Shown here: positions 23,277-33,015 of the stretch, piece by piece
Layout: every line of letters begins with the position of its first letter
Position numbering within the stretch: position 1 is the stretch's first letter
Assembly: GCF_002895005.1 (NCBI RefSeq)
Contig: NZ_POWF01000010.1
Location: 1 to 64,000, forward strand
From: Hanstruepera neustonica
Lineage (GTDB): Bacteria > Bacteroidota > Bacteroidia > Flavobacteriales > Flavobacteriaceae
Direction: 5' to 3'
DNA: 64,000 nt
Made by a program: the position numbers and the translations under genes
Notes under the pieces: generated by a model
What the model was told of the DNA's origin: nothing
The model's input: only the letters and a program-made list of their open reading frames with translations
The model's database searches: none

Positions 23277-24031
23277 TCTTCCAACCAATTCTTAAAGTCC
23301 TTAACTCGCTCTCTAGCCACAATAACCTCCTGTTCGTTATAGTGGTTTAACTTGATCTGTAAACGGGAATTGGTATAGCTTACCATATCCTTAATGGCAT
23401 GAATATTCACAAAAAATTTACGACTGATTCTAAAAAATGTCTGCGGTTCGAGCTCGTCTTCCAATTGTTCCAATGTCGTGTCCAGTAAATAGTTTCGTCC
23501 ATCCGTGGTATAGAGATAGGTTCCTTTGTTCTCACTGTAAAAGCATTCGATTTCATCAATATTTATGAGTTTTAGATGCTGCCCTACCTTTACTGAAAAG
23601 CGCTTTTTATATTCGCGTTCCAATGGGTTTACCAATAGTTTTTTAATATCATCAAAATCCAGGGTAACGCGTTGCTTTTGTGGTTGGTTTTCCTGATATT
23701 TATGAATGGCTTTTCCCAGTTCATCTTCATCAATGGGCTTCAAGAGGTAGTCAATGCTATTGAGTTTAAATGCCTGCAAAGCATACTCATCGTAGGCAGT
23801 GGTAAAAATAATGGCCGATTTCACTTCAACCGATTCAAATATTTCAAACGATAAACCATCACTCAATTGGATATCTAAAAAAATTAAATCGGGATGTCCG
23901 TGGTTTTGAAACCATTCAATCGATTCTTCCACCGAGTGCAACATGGTTTCTGCCTGAATACCTAATTTATCCAGCATGCGTTGTAAACGCCTTGCTGATG
24001 GTTTTTCGTCTTCAATGATAATTACGTTCAT
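23273..24031 (-). CDS. LytTR-family response regulator
   Basis: A 252-residue regulator: receiver domain (about 1-120, acidic pocket IIEDEKPSA, phospho-acceptor D53 in FLDIQ, Thr in FTTAYDEYA and Lys in LLKPI) and a LytTR DNA-binding domain (about 148-250, FSVKVGQHLKLINIDEI, then FFRISRKFFVNI). It is the last gene of the operon with the sensor kinase at 24759-26090 and two 2TM proteins, so the kinase is its expected partner. LytTR proteins bind direct repeats about 10 bp long; none was assigned here. Confidence 0.9.
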   Translation of the reverse strand: MNVIIIEDEKPSARRLQRMLDKLGIQAETMLHSVEESIEWFQNHGHPDLIFLDIQLSDGLSFEIFESVEVKSAIIFTTAYDEYALQAFKLNSIDYLLKPIDEDELGKAIHKYQENQPQKQRVTLDFDDIKKLLVNPLEREYKKRFSVKVGQHLKLINIDEIECFYSENKGTYLYTTDGRNYLLDTTLEQLEDELEPQTFFRISRKFFVNIHAIKDMVSYTNSRLQIKLNHYNEQEVIVARERVKDFKNWLED

Positions 24032-24069
24032 GTGTGCTGTTGATTTTCTTATATTAATTAATTACCATG

Positions 24070-24402
24070 TTATTCCCACAATTGCCTGTCCTTGTCCATT
24101 AATTCCTGAACTTTACGTTGTTCCCATTTTTTCGAAAATGGCCAGTTACCACCAAACACCAACACGCCATGGAGTAAGAGACCAAGTCCCCAAAAAACAG
24201 CCATCGAAACGTGACCGTAGCCCATGCCCCAAAAACCGTAGAGTGAGTACGCGTGTAATAAATCAAAAAAGGCCATGACTATAAACCATCCTACGTTTAC
24301 TAGCACATATAAAAACAAATGCACGTAAAAACCTTTAATTTGTTTTGCTTTTTTTACAGCTCTATGATATGATACACTTCTATCTTTTGGTATTGGTTCC
24401 AT
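24070..24402 (-). CDS. 2TM-domain protein, copy A
   Basis: A 110-residue protein with the 2TM domain: an amphipathic KKAKQIKGFYVHLF helix, a hydrophobic hairpin (about 25-50 and 66-82) and a basic tail PFSKKWEQRKVQELMDKDRQLWE. The same pattern occurs in the next gene and at the C-terminus of the kinase. 2TM proteins often accompany LytS-type kinases in flavobacteria; their role is not known. It may modulate kinase signalling at the membrane (inference). Confidence 0.8.
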   Translation of the reverse strand: MEPIPKDRSVSYHRAVKKAKQIKGFYVHLFLYVLVNVGWFIVMAFFDLLHAYSLYGFWGMGYGHVSMAVFWGLGLLLHGVLVFGGNWPFSKKWEQRKVQELMDKDRQLWE

Positions 24403-24447
24403 GATTAATTTATATTATGATTTATTTTGAATTGATGTGCTTTACTT

Positions 24448-24759
24448 TTAATCCCAACGCTTTTTATCGCGTTCCATAATTTCCTTTATCTTACGTTCTT
24501 CCCAGTTTTTGCCTAAAATCATATTGGGAAGAAAAACAGAAAGACCATGCACTGCTAACCCCAGACCCCAGAAAAACAATGTAATAAAGTTTTTCCACTG
24601 AAAATACGATTCACCTGGCTCTAAATTGTTGATATTGATAATGACTATCATGATATTTATAACTACATACACTAATAAGTGCGAATAGAACCCTTTTATT
24701 TTCTTAACACGCTTTTTGGCACGCTCCAATCGTTTTTGCTCGTCAAAATTTGATTCCAT
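24448..24759 (-). CDS. 2TM-domain protein, copy B
   Basis: A 103-residue paralogue: MESNFDEQKRLERAKKRVK, then IKGFYSHLLVYVVINIMIV, a second helix WGLGLAVHGLSVF, and the tail GKNWEERKIKEIMERDKKRWD. The start codon overlaps the kinase stop codon by 1 bp (TAATG), so translation is coupled. Its first five residues match the residues around an internal Met of the kinase, which suggests a shared origin. Confidence 0.85.
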   Translation of the reverse strand: MESNFDEQKRLERAKKRVKKIKGFYSHLLVYVVINIMIVIININNLEPGESYFQWKNFITLFFWGLGLAVHGLSVFLPNMILGKNWEERKIKEIMERDKKRWD

Positions 24760-26090
24760 TAGTTCCAGTTTTTGCGTTGATTCTCTTTCTCCATAATTTC
24801 CTTAATCTTTCGTTCTTCCCAGTTTTTGCCATATCCAAAGACTCCAAAAGCATGAAATACAATACCCATGCCCCAGCCTAAAGCTGGGAACCAAAACCAT
24901 TGAAATTCCCATGACGTTCTATAGTTAATGAATATTAAAAACGGGATGACTACCATGTATGAAATAATGTTTCCATAAAAACCTTTGATTTCTTCTACAC
25001 GTTTTTTGGCCTTATAATAGGCTTCCTCTTGACTGTTTGAATAATTTGATTCCATAATTGTGATTTGTTTTGTAAGCATGGGTATTGCTACTGCAAAACT
25101 TTTTGCTTGTTGATTGATGTTTACTCTTCTGTTAGTCAATAGTTGGTAACGCTGCATGATATTACTCAAGCCAACACCACTGCTCTTCTTGACAATTTGT
25201 TTAGGTTGAAAATTATTTTGAACTATAAGGTCACCATCTTCCTCATAAATTTTTATATGTAAAGGTTTACTGGTGGTTACCATATTATGTTTGACCGCAT
25301 TTTCCAATAATAACTGTAACGATAAAGGCACAACCTTACTTTCAGGGTTTGAAGCGCGTTCTGGGATATCAAACACAATGCTGTCTTCAAATCGCATTTT
25401 TAATAGCATCATGTAAGTTCGGGCAAAATCCAGTTCTTCGTCTACGGTTACCAAGTCCTTGTTTTTCTGCTCCAATACATAGCGATATACCTTTGACAAG
25501 GAGGTGGTAAACCGCTGCGCATTTTCTGGGTTTTCGTCTATCAGGCTCGTCAGTACATTCAGACTGTTAAACAAAAAATGCGGATCTAGCTGATTTTTTA
25601 AAGCATCAAATTTAGCACTGGCCGTGCCAGCAATAACCTGTTGCTCCTTGATTCGGTTCTGCTGATACTGGTTATAAAAGTAGATGATGTGGAATACCAC
25701 CACAATACTCAAAGTAATCCACAGTCCAAAATAATAGGCTCTCGGTCGCTCATGCGAAATAAACTGTTCAAATGTATTGTCAAAATAATACATGGATGTC
25801 AGCATCCGCAATAAAAACAAACCTATTAAGGTTATAATAACTGAACCGACTATACCAATAACTACGCGTTTAATACCTTCTGATTTCTTCCAGTTTAAGG
25901 ATCCCAGATAGGTGAAAAAATACATATTAGAATACCCTAAAACGAAAGCATAAATCTGATAGAAAGTGAATTCTATCGCAAAATCTTTAGCACTGTCAAA
26001 TTGAAAGCCGTCCTCAATAATGCTTCCTACAATAAAAACCCCAATTCCAATGAAAAAGGTGATAAAAATATTTTTGACATGCTTATTCAT
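24759..26090 (-). CDS. LytS-type sensor histidine kinase fused to a 2TM domain
   Basis: A 443-residue protein: four membrane helices (about 8-24, 40-62, 76-100, 119-141), HisKA_2/LytS phosphoacceptor region with H171 in LDPHFLFNSL, ATPase domain with N264 (LLLENAVKH) and the G-box GVGLSN (305-310). After a typical kinase end near residue 345 (VAIPMLTKQITI) a 2TM module follows (about 357-435, RVEEIKGFYGNI and GKNWEERKIKEIMEKE). Kinase signal unknown. M346 begins MESNY, like the start of the stand-alone copy, so the fusion may come from stop-codon loss, and internal initiation at 25055 could make a separate 2TM protein. Confidence 0.85.
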   Translation of the reverse strand: MNKHVKNIFITFFIGIGVFIVGSIIEDGFQFDSAKDFAIEFTFYQIYAFVLGYSNMYFFTYLGSLNWKKSEGIKRVVIGIVGSVIITLIGLFLLRMLTSMYYFDNTFEQFISHERPRAYYFGLWITLSIVVVFHIIYFYNQYQQNRIKEQQVIAGTASAKFDALKNQLDPHFLFNSLNVLTSLIDENPENAQRFTTSLSKVYRYVLEQKNKDLVTVDEELDFARTYMMLLKMRFEDSIVFDIPERASNPESKVVPLSLQLLLENAVKHNMVTTSKPLHIKIYEEDGDLIVQNNFQPKQIVKKSSGVGLSNIMQRYQLLTNRRVNINQQAKSFAVAIPMLTKQITIMESNYSNSQEEAYYKAKKRVEEIKGFYGNIISYMVVIPFLIFINYRTSWEFQWFWFPALGWGMGIVFHAFGVFGYGKNWEERKIKEIMEKENQRKNWN

Positions 26091-26109
26091 GATCTTTTAC
26101 TAAAAATGA

Positions 26110-26730
26110 TTATTGGCATTCAGCTACTACCTGCTGGGCACGCTCTTTACCCCAATTAGGTGAAAATGGCGTTTCAGGTTCAAAGGTATCAAATAGTTCT
26201 ACAGCATTCTTCATGGCTTCACAATAGGGTGTTATGTCCGTTCCAAAATAGCGGGCACTACCCATACCCCATTCTGCTCTACTGGAAACCACACGCGGAT
26301 TTTTAGGAGCCAATACATATGCTTTTTCATAAATACCGGCAACAATACCGCCATACTTCATGCCATAAGTAGCACCGTCATAGGCTACCCAGTTTGTGTA
26401 AATGTGAGCCTGCATAACCATAATTTCAGGATTATCAGGACTGATGTTTTTGGCAACATCAATATATTCTTGAGCTTTTCCCAATTGGGCTGTCAATACG
26501 TTTATGTCTTTTTCTTCCCAACTTTTTAAGCTATTAATTTGGGCCACGTAATAATTGGGCAGCCACTCGTTGGGTTCTGCCTTGGCTATACGCTCAAACA
26601 GTTGTTCAGCGCCATTCATATCACCTGATTGCCAGAGCGAAAAAGCCTTGGTCATACCTTTTTCAAAAGGGGTTTGCGCTTGGGTAGCTACCAGTACCAT
26701 TGTGCACGCAAGTAGTAAAAATTTTTTCAT
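26110..26730 (-). CDS. Exported TPR-type protein
   Basis: A 206-residue protein with a signal peptide (ends VATQAQ) and TPR-like helices, for example AFSLWQSGDMNGAEQLFERI and KAYVLAPKNPRVVSSRAE. It is 19 nt upstream of the kinase gene and begins the operon. As a periplasmic TPR protein it could be a ligand-binding or partner subunit for the sensor; that role is inferred from position only. Confidence 0.8.
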   Translation of the reverse strand: MKKFLLLACTMVLVATQAQTPFEKGMTKAFSLWQSGDMNGAEQLFERIAKAEPNEWLPNYYVAQINSLKSWEEKDINVLTAQLGKAQEYIDVAKNISPDNPEIMVMQAHIYTNWVAYDGATYGMKYGGIVAGIYEKAYVLAPKNPRVVSSRAEWGMGSARYFGTDITPYCEAMKNAVELFDTFEPETPFSPNWGKERAQQVVAECQ

Positions 26731-26891
26731 AATGATGGTTTAAATATTATACTGTTCGTAATTTGATTAACGGTACAAATATCAATATAAACCAAAGCCA
26801 ATGAAAATGGAAATAACTGAACTGTTATTTTTTTATGATGAACTGTAAAGCCACGCACCATAAACTGGACATGGCTTTAATAATGCTGGTG

Positions 26892-27614
26892 TTACTGCTG
26901 AATTTTAAAGCTTATGGGAATACTATAAGGAACTTTTACAGCTTTACCGCGTTGTCTACCTGGTTCCATGGTGGGCAACAGACTGATAATACGTTCAGCT
27001 TCTGTTTCTAATAGTTGAGCAGGACCACGAGATTTTATATTGGATACGTGACCATTAGCGTCAATAGCAAAGAGCACGAATACTTTACCATGTACACCCA
27101 TTTCTAAAGCACTTTGAGGATAATTAAAATTCTTTTTGATGTGTTCTTGCATCTTGGCATTAAAGCAAGCCTTTAATTCAGCATTGTTGCCTTTACAACC
27201 TGGAAAAATAGGCACTTTTTCTACTACTGTAAAGGGTACCACTACCTCTTCTTCCACTTCTACAACCTCAACAGATTCAACCTCAACAGGTTCAGCTATT
27301 TCGTCCTCTTGATTGGATTCTGTACTTTCAATAACCGTTTCCTCAATCTCTACGACGTCTTCAACAATAGTAATGACATCGGGAGCGGCAGCAGCTGGTG
27401 GCGGTGGCGGTGGTGGTGCATCAATATTGGTAATGGGAATATCTTCTTCAACCTCATCAGACATTGCTAAAATATCCTGGGAGGTAATCTCGGTATCAAA
27501 GGTTCGGTATTCCAAGCCTTGCCAGGTAAAAAACAACATGATATTGAGACCGATAGCAAAGTAAATACCGCTATTGCGACCTATTTCTAAACTGGGATTT
27601 TTTTTGACTTCCAT
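26892..27614 (-). CDS. tonB: TonB-like energy transducer
   Basis: About 240 residues from the ATG at 27614 (a longer in-frame start at 27659 is less likely). One N-terminal membrane helix (about 15-33), a Pro/Ala linker (PPPPPPPAAAAPD) and an acidic repeat-like segment follow, then the TonB C-terminal domain (about 140-240): VFVLFAIDANGHVSNIKS and IPISFKIQQ. A CKGNNAELKACF pair may form a disulfide in the periplasm. It energises TonB-dependent receptors such as those at 16576 and 30726; a single long TonB of this type is usual in the group. It reads away from the gene at 27760. Confidence 0.85.
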   Translation of the reverse strand: MEVKKNPSLEIGRNSGIYFAIGLNIMLFFTWQGLEYRTFDTEITSQDILAMSDEVEEDIPITNIDAPPPPPPPAAAAPDVITIVEDVVEIEETVIESTESNQEDEIAEPVEVESVEVVEVEEEVVVPFTVVEKVPIFPGCKGNNAELKACFNAKMQEHIKKNFNYPQSALEMGVHGKVFVLFAIDANGHVSNIKSRGPAQLLETEAERIISLLPTMEPGRQRGKAVKVPYSIPISFKIQQ

Positions 27615-27759
27615 AATACTCCGTTTTATACCTATGAAGTTAGGCAGTATGAAAGCCAAAAACTATGACAAATATCAGTTTTGTAAATAGTGAATTAAGC
27701 AATTGTTAACAGTATGCAAGTGGATTATTGTCTATTTTACTTGCCTAAATAAATTTGTT

Positions 27760-28161
27760 ATGAAACATGCATTACTTTTTTTAGCATTATTGACAAGCAC
27801 TTTGTCATCTCAAGCCCAAAATGATGTCCAGATTTCATCAGTAGATTTTGTAGCCGTGTTGAACAATCACCATGCTGAAGCTCTATACTACTACCAAAAT
27901 AATTGGAAAGCGTTACGAATAGCCGCTGTAAAGAAAGGTTATATTGCCAGTTACCAACTGTTAGAAATTGAGCCTAGTGAAGTGACACCGTACAACTTTA
28001 TCTTAATTACCACGTATGCCAACCAAGCGCAATATGATGCGCGCGAAACCCATTTTGAGGAGCTGATACAAGCCTCTGGTGGATTGAAATTACTTAACGA
28101 ATTAAAACCTGAAAAATTTAGACAAACGGTTCATGGGCAAGACATTGTAATAAGTCATTAA
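27760..28161 (+). CDS. Secreted small protein of unknown function
   Basis: 133 residues from the ATG at 27760, which starts a signal peptide (HALLFLALLTSTLSSQAQ). The mature chain has paired aromatic/hydrophobic segments (YYYQNNWKALRIAAVKKGYI and YNFILITTYANQAQYDARE) in an arrangement like dimeric ferredoxin-like (alpha/beta barrel) proteins; the family is not recognised. The gene is single and lies between divergent tonB and the formate-tetrahydrofolate ligase. Confidence 0.7.
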   Translation: MKHALLFLALLTSTLSSQAQNDVQISSVDFVAVLNNHHAEALYYYQNNWKALRIAAVKKGYIASYQLLEIEPSEVTPYNFILITTYANQAQYDARETHFEELIQASGGLKLLNELKPEKFRQTVHGQDIVISH

Positions 28162-28230
28162 AGAAGCATGATAAATATCATGGAATAATTTGTAGATGAC
28201 TAGTAAATTTATGGTTTAAACACCATAATT

Positions 28231-29898
28231 ATGACTGATTTACAAATTGCCAAAACCGTTACCCTTAAGCCTATATCTGAAATAGCCAACAAATTAGGAA
28301 TCGATACTTACCAAATTGAGACCTATGGCCAATATAAAGCCAAAATTCCATTAAGCTATATTGACAGAAACAAAGCTAATAATAGTCATTTAATACTGGT
28401 TTCAGCAATTTCACCGACACCTGCAGGAGAAGGCAAAACTACAATCTCTATTGGGTTGTCGGAAGCATTAAATCAGCTCCATAAAAAGACCACGGTTGTT
28501 TTAAGAGAACCCTCTTTGGGTCCGGTTTTTGGTATAAAAGGCGGTGCAACAGGTGGTGGTCATGCACAAGTATTGCCCATGGAGGATATTAATTTGCATT
28601 TTACAGGTGACTTTTCGGCCATTGAAAAAGCACACAACCTATTAGCGGCCATTATTGATAACAACATTCAAAGTAAAACGGTTTCCTTACAACTAGACCC
28701 CAGAACGATTAGCTGGAAACGAGTGGTTGATCTTAACGATCGTGCCCTACGACGCATTATTGTGGGCCTTGGTGGCACCACTTCTGGTGTACCAAGAGAA
28801 ACCGGTTTTGATATTACAGCAGCTTCAGAAATTATGGCTATACTTTGTTTAGCCGAGAATCTTACGGATCTCAAAAAACGATTAGGGAACATCTTTGTGG
28901 GTTACACCTATGACAAACAGCCCATTTATGCACGCGACTTGCATGCTGAAGGTGCCATGACAGTTTTGCTGAAGGATGCCATTAAACCAAATTTAGTACA
29001 AACCATAGAAGGAAACCCAGCCATTATTCATGGTGGTCCTTTTGCTAATATTGCCCAGGGAACCAATAGTGTGATAGCTACTTTAATGGGTATGTCGCAT
29101 TCAGACTATACTGTCACTGAAGCTGGTTTTGGGTTTGATCTGGGTGCTGAAAAATTCTTTGATATCAAATGTCAAAGTGCCAACTTAAAACCAAAAGTGG
29201 TTGTATTGACAGCAACGATAAGAGCTTTAAAATATCATGGTGGTGCCAACTTGAATGATTTAACCAAACCTAATTTAGATGCTCTAAAAAACGGACTACC
29301 CAATTTAGAAAAGCATTTGGAAAACATTTCAAAATTCAAAGTGCCTGCCGTTATTGCTATTAATAAATTTGCTACCGATAGCGAAGAGGAAATAAGCCTA
29401 ATTAAAGCATTTGCAAAACAAAAAAATATTTCAGTGGCTTTAGCCGACGTTTGGGCCAAAGGTGGCGCTGGCGCATTGGATTTAGCAAAAGAAGTCATAA
29501 ATATAATTGACACGTCGACATCACAGTTTGAACCCCTTTATCAATGGAATTCTCCAGTAATTGATAAAATAGAAACCATTGCCACCGAGATTTACGGCGC
29601 AGAGCACGTAGATTACAGTTTAAAAGCCAAAGCGAACTTAAGAAAGATATCAAGCTTAGGTTTAGACAACCTACCCATTTGTATAGCTAAAACTCAAAAA
29701 TCTTTATCAGATAACCCTAAACTACTAGGAAGACCTAAAGATTTTATCATTACCATACGAGAAATTGAAATAGCTGCAGGTGCCGGGTTTTTAATTCCTA
29801 TTACGGGCGACATTATGCGCATGCCAGGATTGCCCGCTCATCCAGCCGCTGAACATATTGATATAAATGAAAATGGGGACATAAGTGGCCTGTTTTAA
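28231..29898 (+). CDS. fhs: Formate-tetrahydrofolate ligase
   Basis: A 555-residue protein of the usual length for the family. It catalyses ATP-dependent formation of 10-formyl-tetrahydrofolate from formate and THF in the cytoplasm, feeding purine and one-carbon metabolism. Visible signatures: the P-loop PTPAGEGKTT (62-71), VVLREPSLGPVFGIKGGATGG, FTGDFSAIEKAHNLL and the C-terminal PGLPAHPAAEHID. The gene is alone; nothing odd is seen. Identification is firm. Confidence 0.97.
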   Translation: MTDLQIAKTVTLKPISEIANKLGIDTYQIETYGQYKAKIPLSYIDRNKANNSHLILVSAISPTPAGEGKTTISIGLSEALNQLHKKTTVVLREPSLGPVFGIKGGATGGGHAQVLPMEDINLHFTGDFSAIEKAHNLLAAIIDNNIQSKTVSLQLDPRTISWKRVVDLNDRALRRIIVGLGGTTSGVPRETGFDITAASEIMAILCLAENLTDLKKRLGNIFVGYTYDKQPIYARDLHAEGAMTVLLKDAIKPNLVQTIEGNPAIIHGGPFANIAQGTNSVIATLMGMSHSDYTVTEAGFGFDLGAEKFFDIKCQSANLKPKVVVLTATIRALKYHGGANLNDLTKPNLDALKNGLPNLEKHLENISKFKVPAVIAINKFATDSEEEISLIKAFAKQKNISVALADVWAKGGAGALDLAKEVINIIDTSTSQFEPLYQWNSPVIDKIETIATEIYGAEHVDYSLKAKANLRKISSLGLDNLPICIAKTQKSLSDNPKLLGRPKDFIITIREIEIAAGAGFLIPITGDIMRMPGLPAHPAAEHIDINENGDISGLF

Positions 29899-29987
29899 AA
29901 GATATCGAAGCTGAACATTTAAAACAGAAAAACCATATCGGTTTATTGTTGCTAAAATCTTTATATTGAAAGCTCTAAAGTTTTACC

Positions 29988-30731
29988 GTGCGAGACATTA
30001 GTTACATTTTTTTACTATTAGCATTAGTTGCTGAAATCGTTGGTACTATTGGTGGGTTTGGCTCCTCAGTATTTTTCGTGCCCGTTGCCAATTTCTACTT
30101 CGATTTTTATTCGGTTTTGGGACTGACCGCGCTATTTCACTTGTCCAGTAATTTGAGTAAGATTTTTCTATTCCGTAAAGGTCTGGACAAAAAACTGTTG
30201 ATTAATATCGGCATTCCATCGGTGGTGTTTGTCATTATTGGTGGGTTTTTATCCAAGTATTTAGATAGCACCTATCTGGAAGTGATTTTAGGTGTCTTTT
30301 TGGTTGCTTTTAGTTTGTTCTTTTTAATCAAAAGCAACATCATTGTGTTACCCAACAGGAAAAACGCTGTTGTTGGCGGATCGCTATCTGGGTTTTCAGC
30401 CGGCTTATTGGGAACTGGTGGTGCCATTAGGGGTCTGACCATGGCTGCCTTTAATTTGGAAAAAAGTGTGTTTATTGCCACATCGGCCTTTATTGACTTC
30501 ATGATTGATTTCTCAAGAACTTTTGTTTATTACCAAAATGGTTATTTACATAGTCATGATATGAAATATGTACCCTTTTTGTTTGTGATAGGACTTGTAG
30601 GCTCATATATAGGTAAGAAGATATTGGCATATATTCCACAAACAAAATTTAGAGTGATATCCTTGATGTTGATACTCCTGATTGGTCTGGTAACCATTGG
30701 CCAGCTGGTGGTTAAGCATGAAGTATTATAA
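29988..30731 (+). CDS. TauE/SafE-family sulfite/anion exporter-like protein
   Basis: A 247-residue inner-membrane protein with about eight helices in two halves, the family pattern; the first half contains VGTIGGFGSSVFFVPV and the second GGSLSGFSAGLLGTGGAIRG, the repeated Gly-rich motifs of TauE/SafE. The start is GTG at 29988. The transported compound is unknown (sulfite, organosulfonates and other anions in known members). The end overlaps by 6 bp with the TonB-dependent receptor gene on the other strand. Confidence 0.85.
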   Translation: MRDISYIFLLLALVAEIVGTIGGFGSSVFFVPVANFYFDFYSVLGLTALFHLSSNLSKIFLFRKGLDKKLLINIGIPSVVFVIIGGFLSKYLDSTYLEVILGVFLVAFSLFFLIKSNIIVLPNRKNAVVGGSLSGFSAGLLGTGGAIRGLTMAAFNLEKSVFIATSAFIDFMIDFSRTFVYYQNGYLHSHDMKYVPFLFVIGLVGSYIGKKILAYIPQTKFRVISLMLILLIGLVTIGQLVVKHEVL

Positions 30732-32879
30732 GTTATCCAACTGATTATCGGTTTTATTTTCGCTAATGGTCCAGAAAAAGCCAATAAAAAAGAAGCTGTC
30801 GGCTGCTGGCTTTAAAGCTCTGCTTTCGTAAAGCCCAGTACTATTGGGTGTATTGGCAAATTGGTAACCATTGATATTTTGCGTACCAAGCACATTATTA
30901 ACCGATACATAGAGTATTTTTTGCTGGGTGATCAAATAAGCCCAGTTCATACTGATACTGTTATAGTTCTTGGTCTTTTGGTTGAGAAAGCCACCTAAAT
31001 TCGGATCGGTATAGCTACGACCAGATGCAAAGGTATAGCTGATACCCAATTGACTTTTCCAGCCGTCTATCCAATATTTTCCAACAACAGACAGGTTATG
31101 GGTATTGGCAAAAGAGGGTCTAGCTGCCTGTGGGTAATTTTGGTAATCACGTTCTGTATCTAACAGGCTATAGCTAATCCAATAGTCTATATTTTTGATG
31201 CTTTTATTATCACGCCAAAACAAGTCTAATCCTGTGGCATAAGCCGAACCACTGTTATTATATTGACTGTTAAAGCTTGCAAAATCGGTATCATACTTAA
31301 CCAAATTATGGTAATCTTTGTAGTAAGCCTCTGCCCTGAAGATTTTACCATCGCCGTTTAATTGATAATTCAGAATATAGTGCGTGGTACTTTCAGCTTC
31401 CAAATCTTGCTCAAATTTTAAAACGGCACTGTTAGGGTTTTGGTAGAAGTTACCAAATGCTAATGATACTTGACTGTTCTGTCCTGTTTTATAAGCAAAC
31501 GATATACGCGGTGCCAAGGTGAGTTGTTTGAAAATCTCACTATACTCCGAACGCACACCCGCTTTTAAGGCTAGTTTTTTTGAGAAAATAAAATCGGCTT
31601 CGGCAAAAGCTGCGGCAATGTTATTATTGTAACCATAGCTTACCGTGTTTATGTTTTGACCTTTGTATTTCTCATTGAAATCGGTTGCAAAGTATTCGGC
31701 TCCAAAATTCAATTTAAATCGGCTACTAAAGCGACGTTTGAATTTCAGCTTGGCGTGAATCGAATTTTCAGTATCCTTGATATCATCTGAAATAAACTGA
31801 AAGTCGTTCTTGGCATAGGTGTAACTCATACCCCCAAAAATAGACCAGGTATCAGTTAACATCCCACGATAAGAGCCATTGAAATAGAGGTTATTATTGT
31901 TTAATTTGTAGTACACACCCTCTGGATAGTTAATATCCTCTTGGGTCAATGCGAAGCCACCAGCATCAAATGCCGTGTACAACTTCAGCATTCCGGAATT
32001 AAATTTACGTCTGAAAACTGCTTCACCAGAACCGCCATAAAAAGGCTTATCCCAATCGTTTCTATCCGGAAACAGGGCTATATAAGGTGCTAAATTGATG
32101 TAGGATCCGTTGACACTCAAGGAACTTTTCTTCCATTTTTCGGTATGCCCCAAAGCGGCACCCACACTCATAATACCGATATCGGTTTTTTCCTGGTCAG
32201 GCTCTTCAATGGTGTTTAATAACAAAACACTGGACAAAGCCTGACCAAATTCGGCAGAATAACCACCCGTTGAAAAGGTAATACCATCGAATAAAAACGG
32301 GGAATAGCGACCGCGAGTCGGTACATTGTTGGTAGTTGGCGTATATGGTGTGAATACCCGAATACCATCAATAAAAATCTGGGTTTCGTTGGCATCACCA
32401 CCACGTACAAACAAACGTCCATCTTCGGCTACTGTTGATGTTCCAGGCAATGTTTGCAGTGCTCCCACAAAATCGCCCATAGCACTGGCTGTGGTGACTA
32501 CATCCAGTGGCTTTAATACCGAGACCTTACTGTTATCACCAGCTTCAAAAGTTCCTGCTGAAATAACAACCGTATCCAAGGAATTGACATCATCACGGAG
32601 TTTTATGGTGATATTTGTAAATGTCTTCACATCATCCGCCTGTTGATAGGTTTCATAGGCTAAAAAGGAAACCGTTAAGATTTGCTGCCCAGTTTCTTCG
32701 GTTTGAAAGCTAAAGGACCCATCCACTTGCGATGTAGCACCATCATAAGTTCCATCGAGATATACATTGGCGCCTTCCAAAGGATTACCTTTAGAATCAG
32801 TGACTATCCCAGAAACGGTCGTTTGGGAATAGCCTATCAAAACAAAGTATAAAAAGAAAAGGTTGGTTAGTGATTTCAT
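30726..32879 (-). CDS. TonB-dependent outer-membrane receptor
   Basis: About 717 residues from the ATG at 32879 (an upstream in-frame ATG at 32933 would put charged residues before the signal peptide). Signal peptide (ends IGYSQ), CarboxypepD-like domain (VTDSKGNPLEGANVYLDG), plug domain with FVRGGDANETQIFIDG, then barrel repeats. It ends in ENKTDNQLDNL, not in the aromatic residue usual for outer-membrane barrels. The ligand is unknown. It converges on the TauE/SafE gene with a 6-bp overlap. Confidence 0.85.
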   Translation of the reverse strand: MKSLTNLFFLYFVLIGYSQTTVSGIVTDSKGNPLEGANVYLDGTYDGATSQVDGSFSFQTEETGQQILTVSFLAYETYQQADDVKTFTNITIKLRDDVNSLDTVVISAGTFEAGDNSKVSVLKPLDVVTTASAMGDFVGALQTLPGTSTVAEDGRLFVRGGDANETQIFIDGIRVFTPYTPTTNNVPTRGRYSPFLFDGITFSTGGYSAEFGQALSSVLLLNTIEEPDQEKTDIGIMSVGAALGHTEKWKKSSLSVNGSYINLAPYIALFPDRNDWDKPFYGGSGEAVFRRKFNSGMLKLYTAFDAGGFALTQEDINYPEGVYYKLNNNNLYFNGSYRGMLTDTWSIFGGMSYTYAKNDFQFISDDIKDTENSIHAKLKFKRRFSSRFKLNFGAEYFATDFNEKYKGQNINTVSYGYNNNIAAAFAEADFIFSKKLALKAGVRSEYSEIFKQLTLAPRISFAYKTGQNSQVSLAFGNFYQNPNSAVLKFEQDLEAESTTHYILNYQLNGDGKIFRAEAYYKDYHNLVKYDTDFASFNSQYNNSGSAYATGLDLFWRDNKSIKNIDYWISYSLLDTERDYQNYPQAARPSFANTHNLSVVGKYWIDGWKSQLGISYTFASGRSYTDPNLGGFLNQKTKNYNSISMNWAYLITQQKILYVSVNNVLGTQNINGYQFANTPNSTGLYESRALKPAADSFFFIGFFWTISENKTDNQLDNL

Positions 32880-32990
32880 GTGGTTAGATTTTACTGTTCG
32901 ATTTTTAAATTGACACAGCAAAAGTGCGAACAAACCAAATTTAGCGAAACTAATTAGAACCGAACCGTCAAATTTCTATGACGAATTGCA

Positions 32991-32998
32991 TATTTTTG
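32991..32998 (+). promoter_or_regulatory. Possible -7 promoter element
   Basis: TATTTTTG matches TAnnTTTG and lies 18 nt before the ATG at 33016, but no clear TTTG element is seen about 20 nt upstream. Transcription from here would fix the 33016 start of the lysoplasmalogenase-like gene and exclude a TTG at 32986. Confidence 0.45.
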
Positions 32999-33015
32999 AG
33001 AAGAAACCATTTTTT

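Noticed and set aside
27750-27757. TAAATTTG box as a promoter for the gene at 27760
   Set aside because: It lies only 2 nt before the ATG, too close for transcription start unless the mRNA is leaderless.
28162-28230. Riboswitch before fhs
   Set aside because: The region is only about 70 nt, AT-rich and without a conserved fold that I can recognise.
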